Assembly: GCA_002162765.1 (NCBI GenBank)
Contig: MAAR01000004.1
Coordinates: 186,001 to 250,000, forward strand
Reading direction: 5' to 3'
DNA from: Flavobacteriales bacterium 34_180_T64
GTDB taxonomy: Bacteria > Bacteroidota > Bacteroidia > Flavobacteriales > Flavobacteriaceae
DNA length: 64,000 nt
The stretch's first letter is position 1. Every line of letters starts with the position of its first letter. This document shows positions 50,754-60,393 of this stretch, piece by piece. Position numbers and translations under genes: made by a program. The notes beneath the pieces are model-generated. The model worked only from the letters and a program-made list of their open reading frames with translations, was not told the origin of the DNA and did not search any database.

Positions 50754-53090
50754 ATGCTAAAAAAATACCTTTTAATTTGTCTTATTTTTCCTATGTTAGG
50801 ATTAGCGCAAGACAAATTCAATCAACTTGACAAAAGTAGTATGGAAACTAGCATTTTATATGACAGAGCATATAAAGTGGCAAATATTACTGACGAAACT
50901 AAACAGATAGACGCCTTGTATTTTATGCAAGCTTATTCTGAGTTATCAAAAGCAGATTACGCTTCTAATTTCAACAACATAACTGCGTTTAAGGAAGCTT
51001 CCCAACTTGGATTTATCAATAATTATGTTCCCATAGGTATTTTACATTCTGTTTTCGACATTATAAACCCTAAGGCATTTCAAAGTGGCGACTTAACATT
51101 GGATACTAATCAAAATGTTATTAGGACTACCGATTCTAATATCTCTACATTTAAAACTTTTGAGCGAACTATTGCTTCACCGTTAACAGCACGAGTAAAA
51201 GGCTTAACACAGGCTTTTAAAATTTTACCTGAACTCATTGCCAATTCTACCAATCAAGTAATCAATCTAATTGAAATTGATTTTAATGATACTATAGGAT
51301 TTAGAACCGTAACTTATGACCAAGCCATCACTATCAATTTCAACACAGAAGGCCATAAAAAAATTGATTTCAAAATCACGCTTGGTGACGGTACTGTTAA
51401 ATTAAATTCAGCATATATCTTTATACAATTATCTTCAGCGGATTATAACGCTAGACTTGCTCTAGATCCAGGTGACGAAAGCCCTATAATACCAATAAAT
51501 TCTACGCTTACCTATCAAGGTTTTGGTGAAGGAACAGCACTTCTCGGGACTGGCGAATATAAGATTTACTATGATAATGTTGATGGGATTCTTGACAAGC
51601 CTATCTTTTTTGTAGATGGATTTGATCCTAATGACACACGAACAATACCATTGATGTACAGTTTGATGAATTTTGACGATAATGGAACACCCTCAAATTT
51701 AGCGGATGATATTCGTGATTTAGGGTATGACCTCGTGGTTTTAAATTTCCCAAATTACATCGCTGATCCTGGAGGTGCTAATATACCAATTAGTGGCGGC
51801 GCTGATTTTATTCAAAGAAATGCCTATATCCTTGAAGAATTAATTACAACAATCAATGGTTTAAAAACAGGTTCTGAACAAAATGTAATTATTGGACCAA
51901 GCATGGGTGGTTTAATTTCCCGTTATGCATTGCGACATATGGAGCAGAATAGTATAGATCACGATACTCGACTCTATATTTCGTTCGACTCACCTCATTT
52001 AGGTGCGAACGTACCTATAGGTATTCAATACATGTTTAATTATATGGTAAATGGAGACCCAGAAATAGTATCTGCAGCACCATTAGTGGATGGACTCCTT
52101 AATAGTGCCGCGGCCAAACAAATGTTGATTGATCATTATTTGTCTCATTTACAAGGCGGCTCTTTGTTTTTACAAGATCCCACAATGACATTCCCTCTAG
52201 GTGCACCAAATTTTAGAGATGCGTTTCAAAACGAACTAGACGCCATGGGTTTTCCGCAAAACACTAGAAACGTTTCAATGATTAACGGAAGTGGCGTAGA
52301 AGATGTCATGGGAAGTGGAGAAGCACATCAATCTGGAACTCCAGGCATGAATTTGATTGATCATATTTTTGATACCGGAGTTGTTAAAGGATTTAACACA
52401 CGTGCTATTATTAAGACGTATTTTACACCAAGAAATGTAGAAACCATAACAGTAACTGATTTCGTTGGAGAGGCCTTTGTTGGCATTTGGGTTGAAGCTT
52501 TTAGTTTTTTAGCGACCGCCGAATCTATTTCTACTACAATGAATTCAGGTACGGACAGTGCTCCGGGAGGACAGTTTGACTTGTATTCCTTTGATGATGG
52601 CACCAACCCGATAATAACTGAATTTGTGGCTAATTTAAATCAACGGTACTTCGATTTTATCCCTTCGCTAAGCGCGTTATCTATCACTTCAGAAACGAAT
52701 TGGTATGCTGTAGCAGACGCCAATTTAAGTCCATTTGCGAATACGCATGTTCCAATTGATAACGAGCAGCATGTTACTTTAACTGATGCCAATGTGGCCT
52801 TTGCGCTAGATGAAATTCTGAATCCACCATTGTCAAATGTAACATTTCAGGAACATGTATTTAAAATCGAAAAGAATCCTATCTCTAATGGATTGACAAT
52901 AATTTCTGGAAATACTTACGAAAACGCAACAATTTCATTTATAGATATTACAGGTAAAGTGGTCTACTCAGTTATCCAAACGCTATCAGAGCGTACAAGC
53001 TTACCTATTAATTTAGCATCAGGATTATATGTATTGAATATTGAAACTTCTGAAAATTTTAATTATAAATCGAAAATAATAGTTGACTAA
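50754..53090 (+). CDS. T9SS-secreted alpha/beta hydrolase with type A sorting domain
   Basis: 778 residues. A signal peptide (1-19, ending GLAQ) is followed by an N-terminal region of unknown fold and then an alpha/beta-hydrolase domain (about 285-470): oxyanion strand in FFVDGFDPN, nucleophile S383 in GPSMGGLISRYA, and FDSPHLGA, as in lipase/PGAP1-like hydrolases. The last 75 residues (FKIEKNPISNG, ITGKVVYSV, LASGLYVLNIET, KIIVD) are a type A sorting domain. It should be secreted by the T9SS and cell-surface attached. The substrate is not known; a lipid or ester is likely. Confidence 0.87.
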   Translation: MLKKYLLICLIFPMLGLAQDKFNQLDKSSMETSILYDRAYKVANITDETKQIDALYFMQAYSELSKADYASNFNNITAFKEASQLGFINNYVPIGILHSVFDIINPKAFQSGDLTLDTNQNVIRTTDSNISTFKTFERTIASPLTARVKGLTQAFKILPELIANSTNQVINLIEIDFNDTIGFRTVTYDQAITINFNTEGHKKIDFKITLGDGTVKLNSAYIFIQLSSADYNARLALDPGDESPIIPINSTLTYQGFGEGTALLGTGEYKIYYDNVDGILDKPIFFVDGFDPNDTRTIPLMYSLMNFDDNGTPSNLADDIRDLGYDLVVLNFPNYIADPGGANIPISGGADFIQRNAYILEELITTINGLKTGSEQNVIIGPSMGGLISRYALRHMEQNSIDHDTRLYISFDSPHLGANVPIGIQYMFNYMVNGDPEIVSAAPLVDGLLNSAAAKQMLIDHYLSHLQGGSLFLQDPTMTFPLGAPNFRDAFQNELDAMGFPQNTRNVSMINGSGVEDVMGSGEAHQSGTPGMNLIDHIFDTGVVKGFNTRAIIKTYFTPRNVETITVTDFVGEAFVGIWVEAFSFLATAESISTTMNSGTDSAPGGQFDLYSFDDGTNPIITEFVANLNQRYFDFIPSLSALSITSETNWYAVADANLSPFANTHVPIDNEQHVTLTDANVAFALDEILNPPLSNVTFQEHVFKIEKNPISNGLTIISGNTYENATISFIDITGKVVYSVIQTLSERTSLPINLASGLYVLNIETSENFNYKSKIIVD

Positions 53091-53109
53091 CAACCAAACC
53101 TTTCCTAAT

Positions 53110-53144
53110 AAAAAAAGCTGACTCAAATGAGCCAGCTTTTTTTT
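53110..53144 (+). terminator. Bidirectional terminator
   Basis: AAAAAAGCTG-A-CTCA, loop AAA, TGAG-C-CAGCTTTTTT, with one A-C mismatch and T and A runs on both sides. It lies between two convergent genes. Confidence 0.85.
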
Positions 53145-53166
53145 ATGATTGAAAATCTAAAATGAT

Positions 53167-54477
53167 TTAGTTAAAATCAGCAAAAGATCCTACGTTTATT
53201 GAATTTACATTGATCAACTGATTATTTGAACTGACCAACATTGCAACGATTTCAACGTTTGCAGCATTCTCAAATATATTAGCAGGAATTTCATAATCGT
53301 ATTTAGCATGATACGTATTATTTGCTACCGTTTCACCACCTGGAATCGCATCACCTAAAACACTAGTAAACGAGTAACGTAATACGTTATCATGAACAAA
53401 GTCTTCTAATACATCAACACCATTATAGTAGTCAGTGTAGTTATCTTGATCATATGTCAATCCATCTTCTAATAATAAAACTACCAATTTAGTTCCTGGC
53501 ATATTTTCAGCAAAACCTGCACTAACTATAAAAGATAAATTACTTCCTTTAACCGCAGAATTAATAGCAACACCTGTTCCTAAAGTTCCGGTCGCCAAAT
53601 TTGTAACTTGTGCCACATTAGATGGCTCTGGATAATTCCATTCTGACGTTCTATTGATAATCGCCGTAGGATAAGATCCTGAAGGATTGTATGTACCAAT
53701 TAATTGATTCCCATAAGACGTTGACATCACATCTCCAGCATGAACCGCAACAACAACTGCATTTTCTGTTGCTGCTTCTACTTGTTCTATTCCGTATGAT
53801 ACTCTCGGACACCATCCACACCAAGTACCTGTATAATCTTCAATAAGTGCTTTTTTAGTAAATGAACCAGGAGTTGAAGCATTGTCTTCAATTGTTACAG
53901 TTATTGCATCACTAGTAAACTCGTTAAACGTAGCATACGCTTCAATTGTTCCAGTTACTCCAGGAATAATAATATTTCCAGTAACAGATTCTGCATTTTC
54001 AACAAAAATAGTAGAAGCACTCGTTAAAGTTGTAGTACCTCCATTATTATCTGTACCAACGACAAGATATTCAACACGATCTCCAAGATTATAAACTGCA
54101 TTTGCAGTTTCAATTGAGATAGATTCCAATACAGGAATAACATTTACAGTAATTGCAGAACTCGTTAAAGCTTCATAGGTTGCAGTTACTGCATACTCAC
54201 CAGTATCAGGCGAATTATAAGCGTTACCAGTAATAGGAGAACCATTCACAAGAACAATTGCTTCTCCAGTCACGATTGTTCCTTCATTAGTTTTTACAGT
54301 AAACGTGACTTCAGTACCGAAATCAACAAATAAAGAACTTGCAGTAACAATCAAAGAAGTTGGGCCGTCATTACCGCCATTTCCTCCATCGCCGTTATTA
54401 TCTTCAGAAGAACTACAAGCAAAAATTGTAGCAATAGCTACAAATAGAAAGATTTTAAGTGCATTTTTTTTGTGCAT
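53167..54477 (-). CDS. Omp28-related outer membrane lipoprotein
   Basis: 436 residues from the ATG at 54477. A lipobox IFACSSS precedes a linker rich in D/N/G. Two Ig-like beta domains follow, each about 75 residues (SLIVTASSLFVDFGTEVTFTV, SIETANAVYNLGDRVEYLV). Then comes the Omp28 domain with a thioredoxin-like DYTGTWCGWCPRV (CxxC). Omp28 proteins sit in the outer membrane of Bacteroidetes. Whether the CGWC pair is redox-active is not known. A longer version from 54540 was rejected, as it would put a basic leader before the signal peptide. Confidence 0.88.
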   Translation of the reverse strand: MHKKNALKIFLFVAIATIFACSSSEDNNGDGGNGGNDGPTSLIVTASSLFVDFGTEVTFTVKTNEGTIVTGEAIVLVNGSPITGNAYNSPDTGEYAVTATYEALTSSAITVNVIPVLESISIETANAVYNLGDRVEYLVVGTDNNGGTTTLTSASTIFVENAESVTGNIIIPGVTGTIEAYATFNEFTSDAITVTIEDNASTPGSFTKKALIEDYTGTWCGWCPRVSYGIEQVEAATENAVVVAVHAGDVMSTSYGNQLIGTYNPSGSYPTAIINRTSEWNYPEPSNVAQVTNLATGTLGTGVAINSAVKGSNLSFIVSAGFAENMPGTKLVVLLLEDGLTYDQDNYTDYYNGVDVLEDFVHDNVLRYSFTSVLGDAIPGGETVANNTYHAKYDYEIPANIFENAANVEIVAMLVSSNNQLINVNSINVGSFADFN

Positions 54478-54609
54478 AATTAATAATTTTAGGGTTGTGT
54501 GTGTTTTTTGAAAGCGACGAATATAAAACATTTTTAACATTATTCGTGTTATAAAATCGAATTATTTATAAAAAACAACCGTCTTTAGTGTGTAATATTC
54601 AAAAAAAAT

Positions 54610-54617
54610 TAACTTTG
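54610..54617 (+). promoter_or_regulatory. Bacteroidetes -7 box for the TlpA-like gene
   Basis: TAACTTTG matches TAnnTTTG, 26 bases before the ATG at 54644. Confidence 0.55.
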
Positions 54618-54643
54618 CCTCAAATTTTAATAATAGCTCTATA

Positions 54644-55129
54644 ATGAAAAACCTATTCTCCCTTATTTTGGTTGTTAGTATAGCAACATTTTCAATTGCT
54701 CAAAACAAACTTCCTAACATGCAATTAAACACCTTGGATGGTGATAAAATTGCTTTAGAAGATATTTCAAGTGACGATCAACTCGTCGTGATTTCTCTTT
54801 GGGCCACATGGTGTGTGCCTTGTAAAAACGAATTAGATGCTATTAGTGAAGTCTATGATGACTGGACAGATGAAACTAATGTAAAACTCTATGCAATATC
54901 TGTTGATGATTCGAGAACAGTTAAACGTGTGAAACCCTTAGTGTATGGTAAAGGATGGGAATTCGACATTTTATTAGATACTAATAGTGAGTTAAAACGT
55001 CAGCTAAACGCGCCTACAATCCCTTTAACTTTATTAGTTAAAAACAATGAAATCCTTTACAGACATTCTGGTTATACACCTGGCAGCGAGGATGAACTTT
55101 TTGAGAAAATCAAAGAATTTTCTAATTAA
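54644..55129 (+). CDS. TlpA-family periplasmic thioredoxin
   Basis: 161 residues. The signal peptide ends near residue 20 (FSIAQ). The redox motif is WCVPC (C57, C60) in SLWATWCVPCKNE, with the cis-proline region NAPTIPLTLLV. It is a periplasmic thioredoxin-fold protein of the TlpA/ResA group, with a role in reducing or oxidising exported disulfides. It is followed 16 bases downstream by the DUF6029-like barrel gene, so the two are likely co-transcribed. Confidence 0.92.
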   Translation: MKNLFSLILVVSIATFSIAQNKLPNMQLNTLDGDKIALEDISSDDQLVVISLWATWCVPCKNELDAISEVYDDWTDETNVKLYAISVDDSRTVKRVKPLVYGKGWEFDILLDTNSELKRQLNAPTIPLTLLVKNNEILYRHSGYTPGSEDELFEKIKEFSN

Positions 55130-55145
55130 TACAACTTACATCTCC

Positions 55146-56822
55146 ATGAAAAAACTAAAATTAGTAGCAATACTATTGTGCTTGCCTTATATTTCACTTG
55201 CTCAAGACGAAGATAAAAAAAAAGATTATGGCAAACTTAGTGGTGGATTAGAATCTAATTCACAATATTACGTCGACGATGCAAAGACAGGTGATTTTGA
55301 GGAAGAGGACAATTTTAGATCCAATACTTATTTGCGCCTTAATTATGATTACAAGAATTGGTTCGCGAATATTCAAGTTGAATCGTACGAACCTCAAGCG
55401 TTACTTAGTTATTATCCAAAATATGAAGGTACTGATATTGGTACTTTTGCCATTGGTTATAAATCAAACTCATTTGAAGCAACTGTGGGTCATTTCTATG
55501 AACAATTCGGAAGTGGCTTAATACTTCGTTCTTGGGAAGACAGACAGCTTGGAATAAATAACGCTTTAAGAGGTGCAAATGTTAAATTCAGACCTACAGA
55601 ATCCATAGAATTAACTGCATTATACGGCAGACAGCGTGATGGTTTTGAAGTATCCAGAGGTGATATTTATGGTTTCAATTCTGAAATTAACCTTAGTGAT
55701 CTTTTTAAATTCGAATCAACTGGATTGGGATTTGGTTTTAGTTATGTTGCTCGATCTGAAGATTTAGATATAGACAATCCAGATTTTAATGCTACAACAA
55801 ATAGTTTTTCTGGTCGTCTAGATTATTCTGAAGGAAATTTTTATTCCTCTATTGAATATGTTTCCAAAAGTGAGGATGTCTTTATCGAGAATGACACCTT
55901 TTTTGATGACAAATATTTTGATGGAAATGCCTTATTATTAAACTTTGGTTATGCCAAATCTGGTCTAGGAATTGATGCTACGTTTAGACGCATGGAAAAC
56001 ATGTCCTTTTATTCACAAAGAAATCAAGCATTTGAAGAATACACTCAGTTTAATCAGGGAATTGTTAATTACCTGCCAGCACTAACCAAACAACATGATT
56101 ATAGCTTAACCAACATTTATGTATATCAAGCTCAACCAAATCTTAAGCTTTTCAGAATTGGTAAAGCAGGTGAGATAGGCGGTCAAATTGATGTGTTTTA
56201 CAAAATTAAAAAAGGTTCTACTTTAGGTGGAAAATATGGAACAAAGTTAGCCTTTAATTATGCGAATTGGTACGGTCTAAAAGGAGACTATAACACAACT
56301 GAAGGCACTTATGAAACTTCAGGATTTTTAGGTTTTGGTGAAAAGTTTTACAGAGATATGAGTTTAGAAATTAGGAAAAAAATATCAAAAAATTGGTCCT
56401 CAATTTTCACTGTGGTTAACACCTATTACAATAAAGAATTCGTTGAAGACACCGCTGGGGAAGTGAACGCCACAGTATTAGTCGGTGAAGCAACACATAA
56501 ATTTGGATCAGGTAAATCCATAAGAGTTGAAGCCCAGCATTTATTTACTAATGATGACATGAAAAATTGGGCTGGCGGTACTTTAGAGTTTAATTTAAAT
56601 TCGAAGGTATCTATGTATGTAACTGACATTTACAATTATGGAAATGATGATTCTGATGCACAAATTCACTATTATAATTTTGGAGGCAGTTATTCACGAG
56701 GCGCAACTAGAGTTGGTGCAAGCTATGGAAGACAGCGTGGTGGTTTATTATGTGTAGGAGGTGTTTGTAGAATTGTTCCTGAAATCACAGGCTTCACTTT
56801 AAATCTTTCCACATCCTTTTAA
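55146..56822 (+). CDS. Outer-membrane beta-barrel protein, DUF6029-like
   Basis: 558 residues. The signal peptide (ending YISLAQ) is followed by a charged linker and a long series of amphipathic beta-strands with aromatic residues and repeated GFSYVAR, GLGFGF and YGRQRGG patterns, ending in a phenylalanine (LNLSTSF), as outer-membrane barrels do. The SGGLESNSQYYVDD start recalls the DUF6029 family of flavobacteria. A longer frame from 55047 overlaps the previous gene and was rejected. Paired with a TlpA thioredoxin; the partner and substrate are unknown. Confidence 0.75.
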   Translation: MKKLKLVAILLCLPYISLAQDEDKKKDYGKLSGGLESNSQYYVDDAKTGDFEEEDNFRSNTYLRLNYDYKNWFANIQVESYEPQALLSYYPKYEGTDIGTFAIGYKSNSFEATVGHFYEQFGSGLILRSWEDRQLGINNALRGANVKFRPTESIELTALYGRQRDGFEVSRGDIYGFNSEINLSDLFKFESTGLGFGFSYVARSEDLDIDNPDFNATTNSFSGRLDYSEGNFYSSIEYVSKSEDVFIENDTFFDDKYFDGNALLLNFGYAKSGLGIDATFRRMENMSFYSQRNQAFEEYTQFNQGIVNYLPALTKQHDYSLTNIYVYQAQPNLKLFRIGKAGEIGGQIDVFYKIKKGSTLGGKYGTKLAFNYANWYGLKGDYNTTEGTYETSGFLGFGEKFYRDMSLEIRKKISKNWSSIFTVVNTYYNKEFVEDTAGEVNATVLVGEATHKFGSGKSIRVEAQHLFTNDDMKNWAGGTLEFNLNSKVSMYVTDIYNYGNDDSDAQIHYYNFGGSYSRGATRVGASYGRQRGGLLCVGGVCRIVPEITGFTLNLSTSF

Positions 56823-56838
56823 AAAAATCAATTTATAT

Positions 56839-56875
56839 AAAAAAAAAGCTGCTAAATATTAGCAGCTTTTTTTTA
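56839..56875 (+). terminator. Bidirectional terminator
   Basis: AAAAGCTGCTAA (loop ATA) TTAGCAGCTTTT with long A and T runs. It ends the barrel gene and, in the other direction, rsmG, whose stop touches its edge. Confidence 0.9.
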
Positions 56876-57502
56876 TCCTTTATATTTAATTGGTAAGTGC
56901 ACCACTTTTTTAGTATCATAAAATTCTTCTGAAAAATACGCTTTCAAATCATAAATAGTAGCCGTTTTATAATCTTTCAGTTCTTCCGACAAATCACCAC
57001 CTTTAAGATATAAAATCCCGTTTTTCAAATTATGGTTTTGCTTTTTCGCGATTTTACCTTTTATCCAATGCACAAACGTAGGCATTACTGCTACAGCGCG
57101 ACTCACAATAAAATCATATTGTTCTTTAACGTCTTCTACCCTACAATGTGACGTTTTCACATTAGTTAGCCCTAATCCTTCAACCACTTCATCTACTACT
57201 TTAAGTTTTTTTCCTATACTATCTACTAAATGAAATTGGCACTCAGGAAACATGATGGCCAATGGAATTCCGGGAAATCCTCCACCTGTCCCAACATCCA
57301 TTATCTTGCTATTAGGCTTGAAAGAAACAACTTTAGCAATAGCCAACGAATGCAACACATGACGTAAGTACAATTCATCAATATCTTTACGAGACACTAC
57401 ATTAATCTTTAAATTCCAATCTTTATAAAGCGCTTCTAATGACTCAAACTGTTGGACCTGTGTTTCCGTCAAATCAGGGAAGTAGGTATGTATTAATTGC
57501 AT
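56873..57502 (-). CDS. rsmG: 16S rRNA (guanine-527-N7)-methyltransferase
   Basis: 209 residues, the normal length of RsmG/GidB. SAM-binding motif KIMDVGTGGGFPGIPLAI, then HLVDSIGKKLKVV and VSRAVAVM are signatures. It methylates G527 of 16S rRNA. The ATG at 57502 was chosen; a TTG ten codons upstream falls where a -7 box lies. It is divergent from the desaturase gene across a 140-base region. Confidence 0.95.
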   Translation of the reverse strand: MQLIHTYFPDLTETQVQQFESLEALYKDWNLKINVVSRKDIDELYLRHVLHSLAIAKVVSFKPNSKIMDVGTGGGFPGIPLAIMFPECQFHLVDSIGKKLKVVDEVVEGLGLTNVKTSHCRVEDVKEQYDFIVSRAVAVMPTFVHWIKGKIAKKQNHNLKNGILYLKGGDLSEELKDYKTATIYDLKAYFSEEFYDTKKVVHLPIKYKG

Positions 57503-57519
57503 TAATTTTAAATTTTCAA

Positions 57520-57537
57520 CAAAAGTATGCAAATTTA
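57520..57537 (-). promoter_or_regulatory. Two overlapping candidate -7 boxes for rsmG
   Basis: On the minus strand TAAATTTG (57530-57537) and TACTTTTG (57520-57527) both match TAnnTTTG, 27 and 17 bases before the rsmG ATG. Confidence 0.45.
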
Positions 57538-57585
57538 TGTGGATATTTTTAGCATTTTATTAATGAAATGGCAGCTTTTATTAAT

Positions 57586-57593
57586 TATATTTG
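57586..57593 (+). promoter_or_regulatory. Bacteroidetes -7 box for the desaturase gene
   Basis: TATATTTG matches TAnnTTTG, 50 bases before the desaturase ATG, leaving a leader that contains a hairpin. Confidence 0.5.
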
Positions 57594-57609
57594 CGGCTTA
57601 ATATGAACT

Positions 57610-57630
57610 CACAGTTTTAGTTAAACTGTG
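57610..57630 (+). promoter_or_regulatory. Hairpin in the 5' leader of the desaturase gene
   Basis: Perfect 8-bp stem CACAGTTT/AAACTGTG with loop TAGTT, 13 bases before the ATG. No T run follows, so it is not a terminator. It could affect ribosome access or mRNA stability. Confidence 0.5.
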
Positions 57631-57643
57631 TAAATGCTTATTT

Positions 57644-58741
57644 ATGACAAAGCAAACTTTATCTTTCTCAAGAACAGACTCTGCTAAGTTTTTTAGAACC
57701 TTAAACAAACGCGTAAATTCTTATTTTAAAGACAATAACATTAAACGAACTGGCAATTGGAGGCTCTATATAAAAGCTATTGTCATGTTTACTTTGCTTA
57801 TTGCGCCTCTTGTTTTAATTCTTACTGTTGATTTACCTGTATGGGTTCAAATCCTATTTATGATGCTCGTTGGAGTTGGAATGGCAGGCGTTGGAATGAA
57901 CGTTATGCATGATGCGAATCATGGCTCTTTTTCGAGTAAAAAATGGGTAAACAAATTAATGGGAAGTAGCATATATATATTGGCTGGTAACGATTACAAC
58001 TGGAAAGTTCAACATAATGTTTTACACCATACCTATACCAATATTCAGGGTCATGATGAAGATATTGACGCTGGTCGTATCATTCGATTTTCTAAACATA
58101 CGAAGTGGCTTAGAATACATAAATATCAAAAGTATTATGCATTCTTTTTATATGGTTTATTAACTGTTAATTGGGCTATTACCACAGATTTCAAGCAAAC
58201 GTTTCAATACTTAAAGCGGAAATTGTCTTACGGAGAATTTCCAAATCCAGCCTCACAATGGACCAAACTTATCATCGGAAAGATTTTGTATTATGCGATT
58301 TGGGTTGTTTTACCATTAGCTGTAGGATTTAGCTGGTGGCAAGTATTAATTGGCTTCTTAATCATGCATTATACTGCAGGAATCATTCTTAGCGTCATAT
58401 TTCAATTGGCACATGTAATGCCTAATACGGAAATGCCCTTACCTGATGAACATGGCAACATGAAAAACACTTGGGCTATTCATCAATTGTTCACTACGTC
58501 TAACTTTTCACCAAAAAGTTGGTTAGTTGAGTTTTACACTGGAGGATTAAACCGACAAGTAGAGCATCATTTATTTTCTAATATCAGTCATGTACATTAT
58601 AGAAAGATTGCTAAAATAGTTAAAGAAACTGCAGGTGAATTTAGCTTACCTTATAATGAATATCATTCGATTTGGAAAGCAATTGCTGAGCATTACAATC
58701 AATTAAAAGCATTAGGGAACAACCCTGCTGTACAAGCCTAA
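57644..58741 (+). CDS. Membrane fatty acid desaturase (acyl-lipid/acyl-CoA type)
   Basis: 365 residues with four or so membrane helices. The three histidine boxes of di-iron desaturases are visible: HDANH (H89-H93), HNVLHH (H124-H129) and the QVEHH form of the third (H308, H309). A QxxHH third box is usual in front-end and linoleoyl-CoA-type enzymes. It introduces a double bond into a fatty acyl chain in the membrane, likely for fluidity in the cold. No cytochrome b5 domain is fused. The aminotransferase gene follows by 13 bases. Confidence 0.93.
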   Translation: MTKQTLSFSRTDSAKFFRTLNKRVNSYFKDNNIKRTGNWRLYIKAIVMFTLLIAPLVLILTVDLPVWVQILFMMLVGVGMAGVGMNVMHDANHGSFSSKKWVNKLMGSSIYILAGNDYNWKVQHNVLHHTYTNIQGHDEDIDAGRIIRFSKHTKWLRIHKYQKYYAFFLYGLLTVNWAITTDFKQTFQYLKRKLSYGEFPNPASQWTKLIIGKILYYAIWVVLPLAVGFSWWQVLIGFLIMHYTAGIILSVIFQLAHVMPNTEMPLPDEHGNMKNTWAIHQLFTTSNFSPKSWLVEFYTGGLNRQVEHHLFSNISHVHYRKIAKIVKETAGEFSLPYNEYHSIWKAIAEHYNQLKALGNNPAVQA

Positions 58742-58754
58742 TATTATTTTTTAA

Positions 58755-59939
58755 ATGAGCATACTTTCAGATAGAGTTTTAAACATGTCTACTTCTGCTA
58801 CTTTGGCAATGGCTGCCAAAACTAGAGAACTTAAAGCTGAAGGGATTGATATTATAGGATTGAGTCTTGGAGAACCTGACTTCAACACACCCGATTTCAT
58901 TAAAAACGCAGCTATTGATGCTATTAATGAAGATTATAATTCCTATACACCTGTTGATGGTTATATTGAATTGAAAGAGGCAATCATTACCAAATTCAAA
59001 AGAGATAATAATTTAAACTATAACAAAGCTCAAATAGTAGTTTCTACAGGAGCAAAACAATCATTAGCCAATGTAGCTGCCGTAATGCTAAACAAAGGTG
59101 ATGAAGTCATTCTACCCTGTCCTTACTGGGTAAGTTATAGTGATATTGTTAAATTAAATGAAGGCGTTCCTGTTGAAGTAAAAACATCAATAGAAAATGA
59201 TTTTAAATTAACGCCTCAGCAATTAGAAGCGGCCATAACGCCAAGAACAAAAATGATCTGGTATAGCTCGCCATGTAATCCTAGTGGCTCAGTTTATAGT
59301 AAAGAAGAACTTCGGGCAATTGCTGATGTTTTACAAAATCATCCAGATATTATTGTTGTTTCTGATGAAATTTATGAACATATCAATTTTGTTGGAGACC
59401 ACGCAAGCATGGCTCAATTTGAAGATATGTTTGACAGAACAATTACTGTAAACGGAGTTTCAAAAGCATTTGCCATGACTGGTTGGCGTATCGGCTATAT
59501 TGGAGCCCCTGAGACCATTGCTCGCGCTTGTAATAAAATGCAAGGTCAAATAACGAGTGGTGCCAATTGTATTGCACAGCGCGCCGTGATTACGGGATTA
59601 AACGAATCGCCGTCTAGAGTGCAATTTATGATCGATGAATTTAAAGTAAGACGTGAACTAATTTTAGGGTTACTAAATCAAATTCCTGGGTTCAAAACTA
59701 ATGAACCAGAAGGTGCATTTTATGTGTTTCCAGATGTGTCACATTATTATGGAAAGACTCTTAATGGACATTTAATTAATAATGCCACAGATTTTTCATT
59801 ATATCTTTTGGAACATGCTCATGTAGCTACTGTAACTGGGGAAGCTTTTGGAAATCCCGATTGTATTAGAATTTCCTATGCAGCATCTCAAGAGCAAATT
59901 ATTGAAGCCATCAAGAGAATTAAGGCCTCAGTAATTTAG
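58755..59939 (+). CDS. Pyridoxal phosphate aminotransferase, aspartate aminotransferase type
   Basis: 394 residues, class I/II, fold type I. The PLP lysine is K237 in VNGVSKAFAMTGWRIGYIGAP; the N-terminal YTPVDGYIELKEAI and IWYSSPCNPSGSVYSKEE are signatures of the AspC 1-gamma group. It exchanges amino groups between aspartate (and probably aromatic amino acids) and 2-oxoglutarate. Substrate preference cannot be fixed. It follows the desaturase gene by 13 bases, and may share its transcript. Confidence 0.92.
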   Translation: MSILSDRVLNMSTSATLAMAAKTRELKAEGIDIIGLSLGEPDFNTPDFIKNAAIDAINEDYNSYTPVDGYIELKEAIITKFKRDNNLNYNKAQIVVSTGAKQSLANVAAVMLNKGDEVILPCPYWVSYSDIVKLNEGVPVEVKTSIENDFKLTPQQLEAAITPRTKMIWYSSPCNPSGSVYSKEELRAIADVLQNHPDIIVVSDEIYEHINFVGDHASMAQFEDMFDRTITVNGVSKAFAMTGWRIGYIGAPETIARACNKMQGQITSGANCIAQRAVITGLNESPSRVQFMIDEFKVRRELILGLLNQIPGFKTNEPEGAFYVFPDVSHYYGKTLNGHLINNATDFSLYLLEHAHVATVTGEAFGNPDCIRISYAASQEQIIEAIKRIKASVI

Positions 59940-59973
59940 AATCCTTAAAAAAGTCATGTATTAATTGGGTATT

Positions 59974-60243
59974 TCATGTATATCTGAGAAAAACAACTAC
60001 TAGCAGAACGATAAATAAACTCATAAGAACAAATCGTTTTATAAATACTCGTCGGTTCTCTTTTTGGATTTTAAGTCGAATTCTTCTTAATGTATGTGGT
60101 CTAATTTCGGGCATCACATATCTTTGATTAGAATCTTTGTTATCATAACCTCCTAACGTCTTTTTAAATCGATTATTTTTATTTAATAACAGCTTATTGT
60201 TATTAAGAACAACATTCATTGAACCTACGCCTCCAAATCCCAT
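59974..60243 (-). CDS. Small tail-anchored membrane protein 1
   Basis: 89 residues. The N-terminal two thirds is basic and polar (MPEIRPHTLRRIRLKIQKENRR), and the last 20 residues are a membrane helix (FVLMSLFIVLLVVVFLRY). Together with the next gene it shows the same overall plan (basic stretch, then C-terminal helix), so they may be paralogues. No domain is recognised and no function can be offered. The gene is flanked by a convergent aminotransferase gene. Confidence 0.5.
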   Translation of the reverse strand: MGFGGVGSMNVVLNNNKLLLNKNNRFKKTLGGYDNKDSNQRYVMPEIRPHTLRRIRLKIQKENRRVFIKRFVLMSLFIVLLVVVFLRYT

Positions 60244-60393
60244 AATTTCTAAGTTTTAAAATGTAAAGAGTAAAGTGTATAAAACGCTTGTGAAAGCTAG
60301 CTATAAAAGCCAAGTGTCAATTCGTTGTAAAAATGTAAAAGATAGTATGAGGTGACTCAACAAAATCAGTTGAATAGGTCCGTTTATAGCAAA

